Positions 62,724-64,000 of a stretch of 64,000 bases of DNA are shown here, piece by piece. The stretch is taken from positions 2,584,001-2,648,000 of the forward strand of contig NZ_CP120863.1 of NCBI RefSeq assembly GCF_026191725.2, written 5' to 3'. The position numbers and the translations under genes are program-made. Within the stretch, counting starts at the first letter, position 1; each line of letters begins with the position of its first letter. Below the pieces are notes generated by a model, which was not told the origin of the DNA, made no database searches, and worked only from the letters and a program-made list of their open reading frames with translations. The DNA comes from Roseibium porphyridii (GTDB lineage: Bacteria; Pseudomonadota; Alphaproteobacteria; Rhizobiales; Stappiaceae).

Positions 62724-62991
62724 TATCGCCTCCTTACCACAGTCCGACGGGTTGCCAGACATTCAGGAACCCGCGAGCAACACTTTCATTCAACCGTAGA
62801 GGTGAATTAGCAGGCGATATCCAATCAGTCAACTTAATGGTTGATTGACGTGATTGAGTTTAGCGGTCTAGCTTGAAGTGCCTGCGAACTGAGACCGTTC
62901 AGGACCCGTGAAGATTTGAGGTCGTGAAATCAGGCTGTCGGCGGCACGACAGGAAACTGTTTACTGAAAAAGCCGGAGGTCTGAATGTTGC

Positions 62992-63177
62992 TCAGCCATG
63001 GAGCGTACAGAATTCCGGGCGTTGGCTCTGTTCTTGATTACAGCAGTTTTTATAGTTGTTGTAGCACTGGTCAAGCGAACTCCAATCACTTTCTTCAGTA
63101 TACTTTGGAAATAATGCAGCAATAATGATTGTTGCCGAAACAATAAGAGCAATCGAGTAAGTGTTTTTTAACGCCAT
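62992..63177 (-). CDS. Small Cys-rich membrane-anchored or secreted protein
   Basis: 61-residue protein with an N-terminal helix (SIALIVSATIIIAALFP) then a polar tail with four Cys (DQCYNNYKNCCNQEQS and EFCTLHG). AACAAGGAGAGAGTT is a strong ribosome site. No family recognised. Lower GC than its neighbours, including a run of A/T upstream. Real gene status rests on the ribosome site and the structured tail. Confidence 0.6.
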   Translation of the reverse strand: MALKNTYSIALIVSATIIIAALFPKYTEESDWSSLDQCYNNYKNCCNQEQSQRPEFCTLHG

Positions 63178-63445
63178 AACTCTCTCCTTGTTGTTTGGCC
63201 TCCGGTCTAATAACTTTTTTGACCTTATCAGATTGAGCAACACTTGCCGTGCTGCGGATCACACAAAGACATGTTTCCAGAAGCACTGGATCCGGAGAGA
63301 GGTCAGAATAAAAAAACAAGAAAATTTTTTTTTATTTTGCGTTACACGCTTGCCGACAGCTCATTGCAATCCTATTTTGCCGCTCGAAGCGGTTCTTCTG
63401 GCGGTTGCCCGGACCGCCGGTCACTGACCTTTTGAGGAGTTTGTC

Positions 63446-64000
63446 ATGTCATTCGAATTGCCCGACCTGCCATATGCATATGATGCCCTGGCACCTTACA
63501 TGTCTGCTGAAACCCTGGAATTTCATCATGACAAACACCACCAGGCCTATGTTACCAAAGGCAACGAGCTGCTTGCCGGCGGTGGTCTGGAAGGCAAGTC
63601 TCTTGAAGACATCGTGAAGGAGAGCTACGGCAAAAACGCACCGCTCTTCAACAACGCTGGTCAGCACTACAATCACATCCATTTCTGGAAGTGGATGAAG
63701 AAAAACGGCGGCGGCTCTTCCTTGCCGGGTGCACTTGCTTCCGCAATTGACAGTGATTTGGGCGGGTTCGACAAGTTCCGCGCTGATTTCATTGCCGCTG
63801 GCGTTGGCCAGTTCGGTTCCGGTTGGGCTTGGGTTGCCGTGAAAGACGGCAAGCTTGAGATCATGAAGACACCTAACGGCGAGAACCCGCTGGTTCACGG
63901 TGCAACACCGATCCTCGGCTGCGATGTGTGGGAGCACTCCTATTACATCGATTATCGCAATGCGCGACCGAAATATCTGGAAGCATTTGTCGACAGCATG
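63446..64000 (+). CDS. sodB: Iron superoxide dismutase (3' end cut by window)
   Basis: 185 codons are present, open to the window edge. Metal ligands are visible: His27 in LEFHHDKHH, His in HYNHIHFW, and Asp and His in CDVWEHSYYIDY. AGQHYNHIHFWKWM and the Gly-rich GSGWAWV are typical of the Fe form. GAGGAGTTTGTC precedes the ATG. Detoxifies superoxide in the cytosol. Confidence 0.95.
   Translation, partial: MSFELPDLPYAYDALAPYMSAETLEFHHDKHHQAYVTKGNELLAGGGLEGKSLEDIVKESYGKNAPLFNNAGQHYNHIHFWKWMKKNGGGSSLPGALASAIDSDLGGFDKFRADFIAAGVGQFGSGWAWVAVKDGKLEIMKTPNGENPLVHGATPILGCDVWEHSYYIDYRNARPKYLEAFVDSM

Noticed and set aside
1..64000. CRISPR arrays, tRNA/rRNA genes, insertion sequences and prophage genes
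   Set aside because: Looked for by eye on both strands; none seen, though a short tRNA could be missed without a search tool.

Overview
The window reads as chromosomal DNA of a marine-type alphaproteobacterium, probably Hyphomicrobiales and possibly close to Roseibium/Labrenzia. That placement is inferred from a homospermidine synthase paired with a speF-type leader and ornithine decarboxylase, a TIGR03808-like Tat-exported beta-helix protein, Omp25/RopB-like porin features, split methylmalonyl-CoA mutase and densely packed, mixed-strand genes. I saw no rRNA, tRNA, CRISPR array, transposase or phage structural gene.

Layout. 0-3.6 kb: LysE exporter end, ArsR-type regulator and a divergent NIPSNAP / ABM monooxygenase / EamA / cupin run. 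3.6-8.1 kb: an OmpR/EnvZ-like two-component pair divergent from a secreted eight-loop EF-hand protein, then a repeat-containing protein of unknown function. 8.1-17.4 kb: YceI, a second two-component system, a LysR-controlled GST plus PNPOx-reductase fusion, VOC and thioredoxin-like genes, a quinol monooxygenase and its LysR. 17.4-21.8 kb: polyamine block, in which a speF-like leader RNA precedes ornithine decarboxylase (putrescine) and then homospermidine synthase carrying a ~350-residue histone H1-like Lys/Ala/Pro extension. 23.1-27.4 kb: a two-gene operon of four hydrolase-type domains (papain-like protease plus alpha/beta hydrolase; trypsin-like protease plus NUC1 nuclease), the best candidate for an undescribed conflict or stress system. 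27.6-34.5 kb: MAPEG protein, class III cyclase, SulP transporter with an FNR/FixK-type box, SPFH protein. 34.7-38.2 kb: aminotransferase, asparaginase and dimethylarginine hydrolase (nitrogen salvage). 38.3-41.1 kb: Tat beta-helix protein, and a YHS protein divergent from a TetR regulator across clear operator repeats. 41.1-50.5 kb: pyroglutamyl peptidase with MeaB GTPase, PhyH dioxygenase, LOG protein, M20 peptidase, CDF transporter with HerA-like ATPase, DUF4332 protein. 50.6-56 kb: LuxR regulator and the two methylmalonyl-CoA mutase subunits, served by MeaB 10 kb away. 56-64 kb: tandem DUF2975 membrane proteins with a small HTH regulator, porin, HAD dehalogenase, VOC, class IV aminotransferase, MFS, DUF1761, a small Cys-rich protein and the 5' part of an iron superoxide dismutase.

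Functional names rest on motif recognition by eye; no database search was run. Start codons were picked by ribosome-binding site and family length and are flagged where doubtful.
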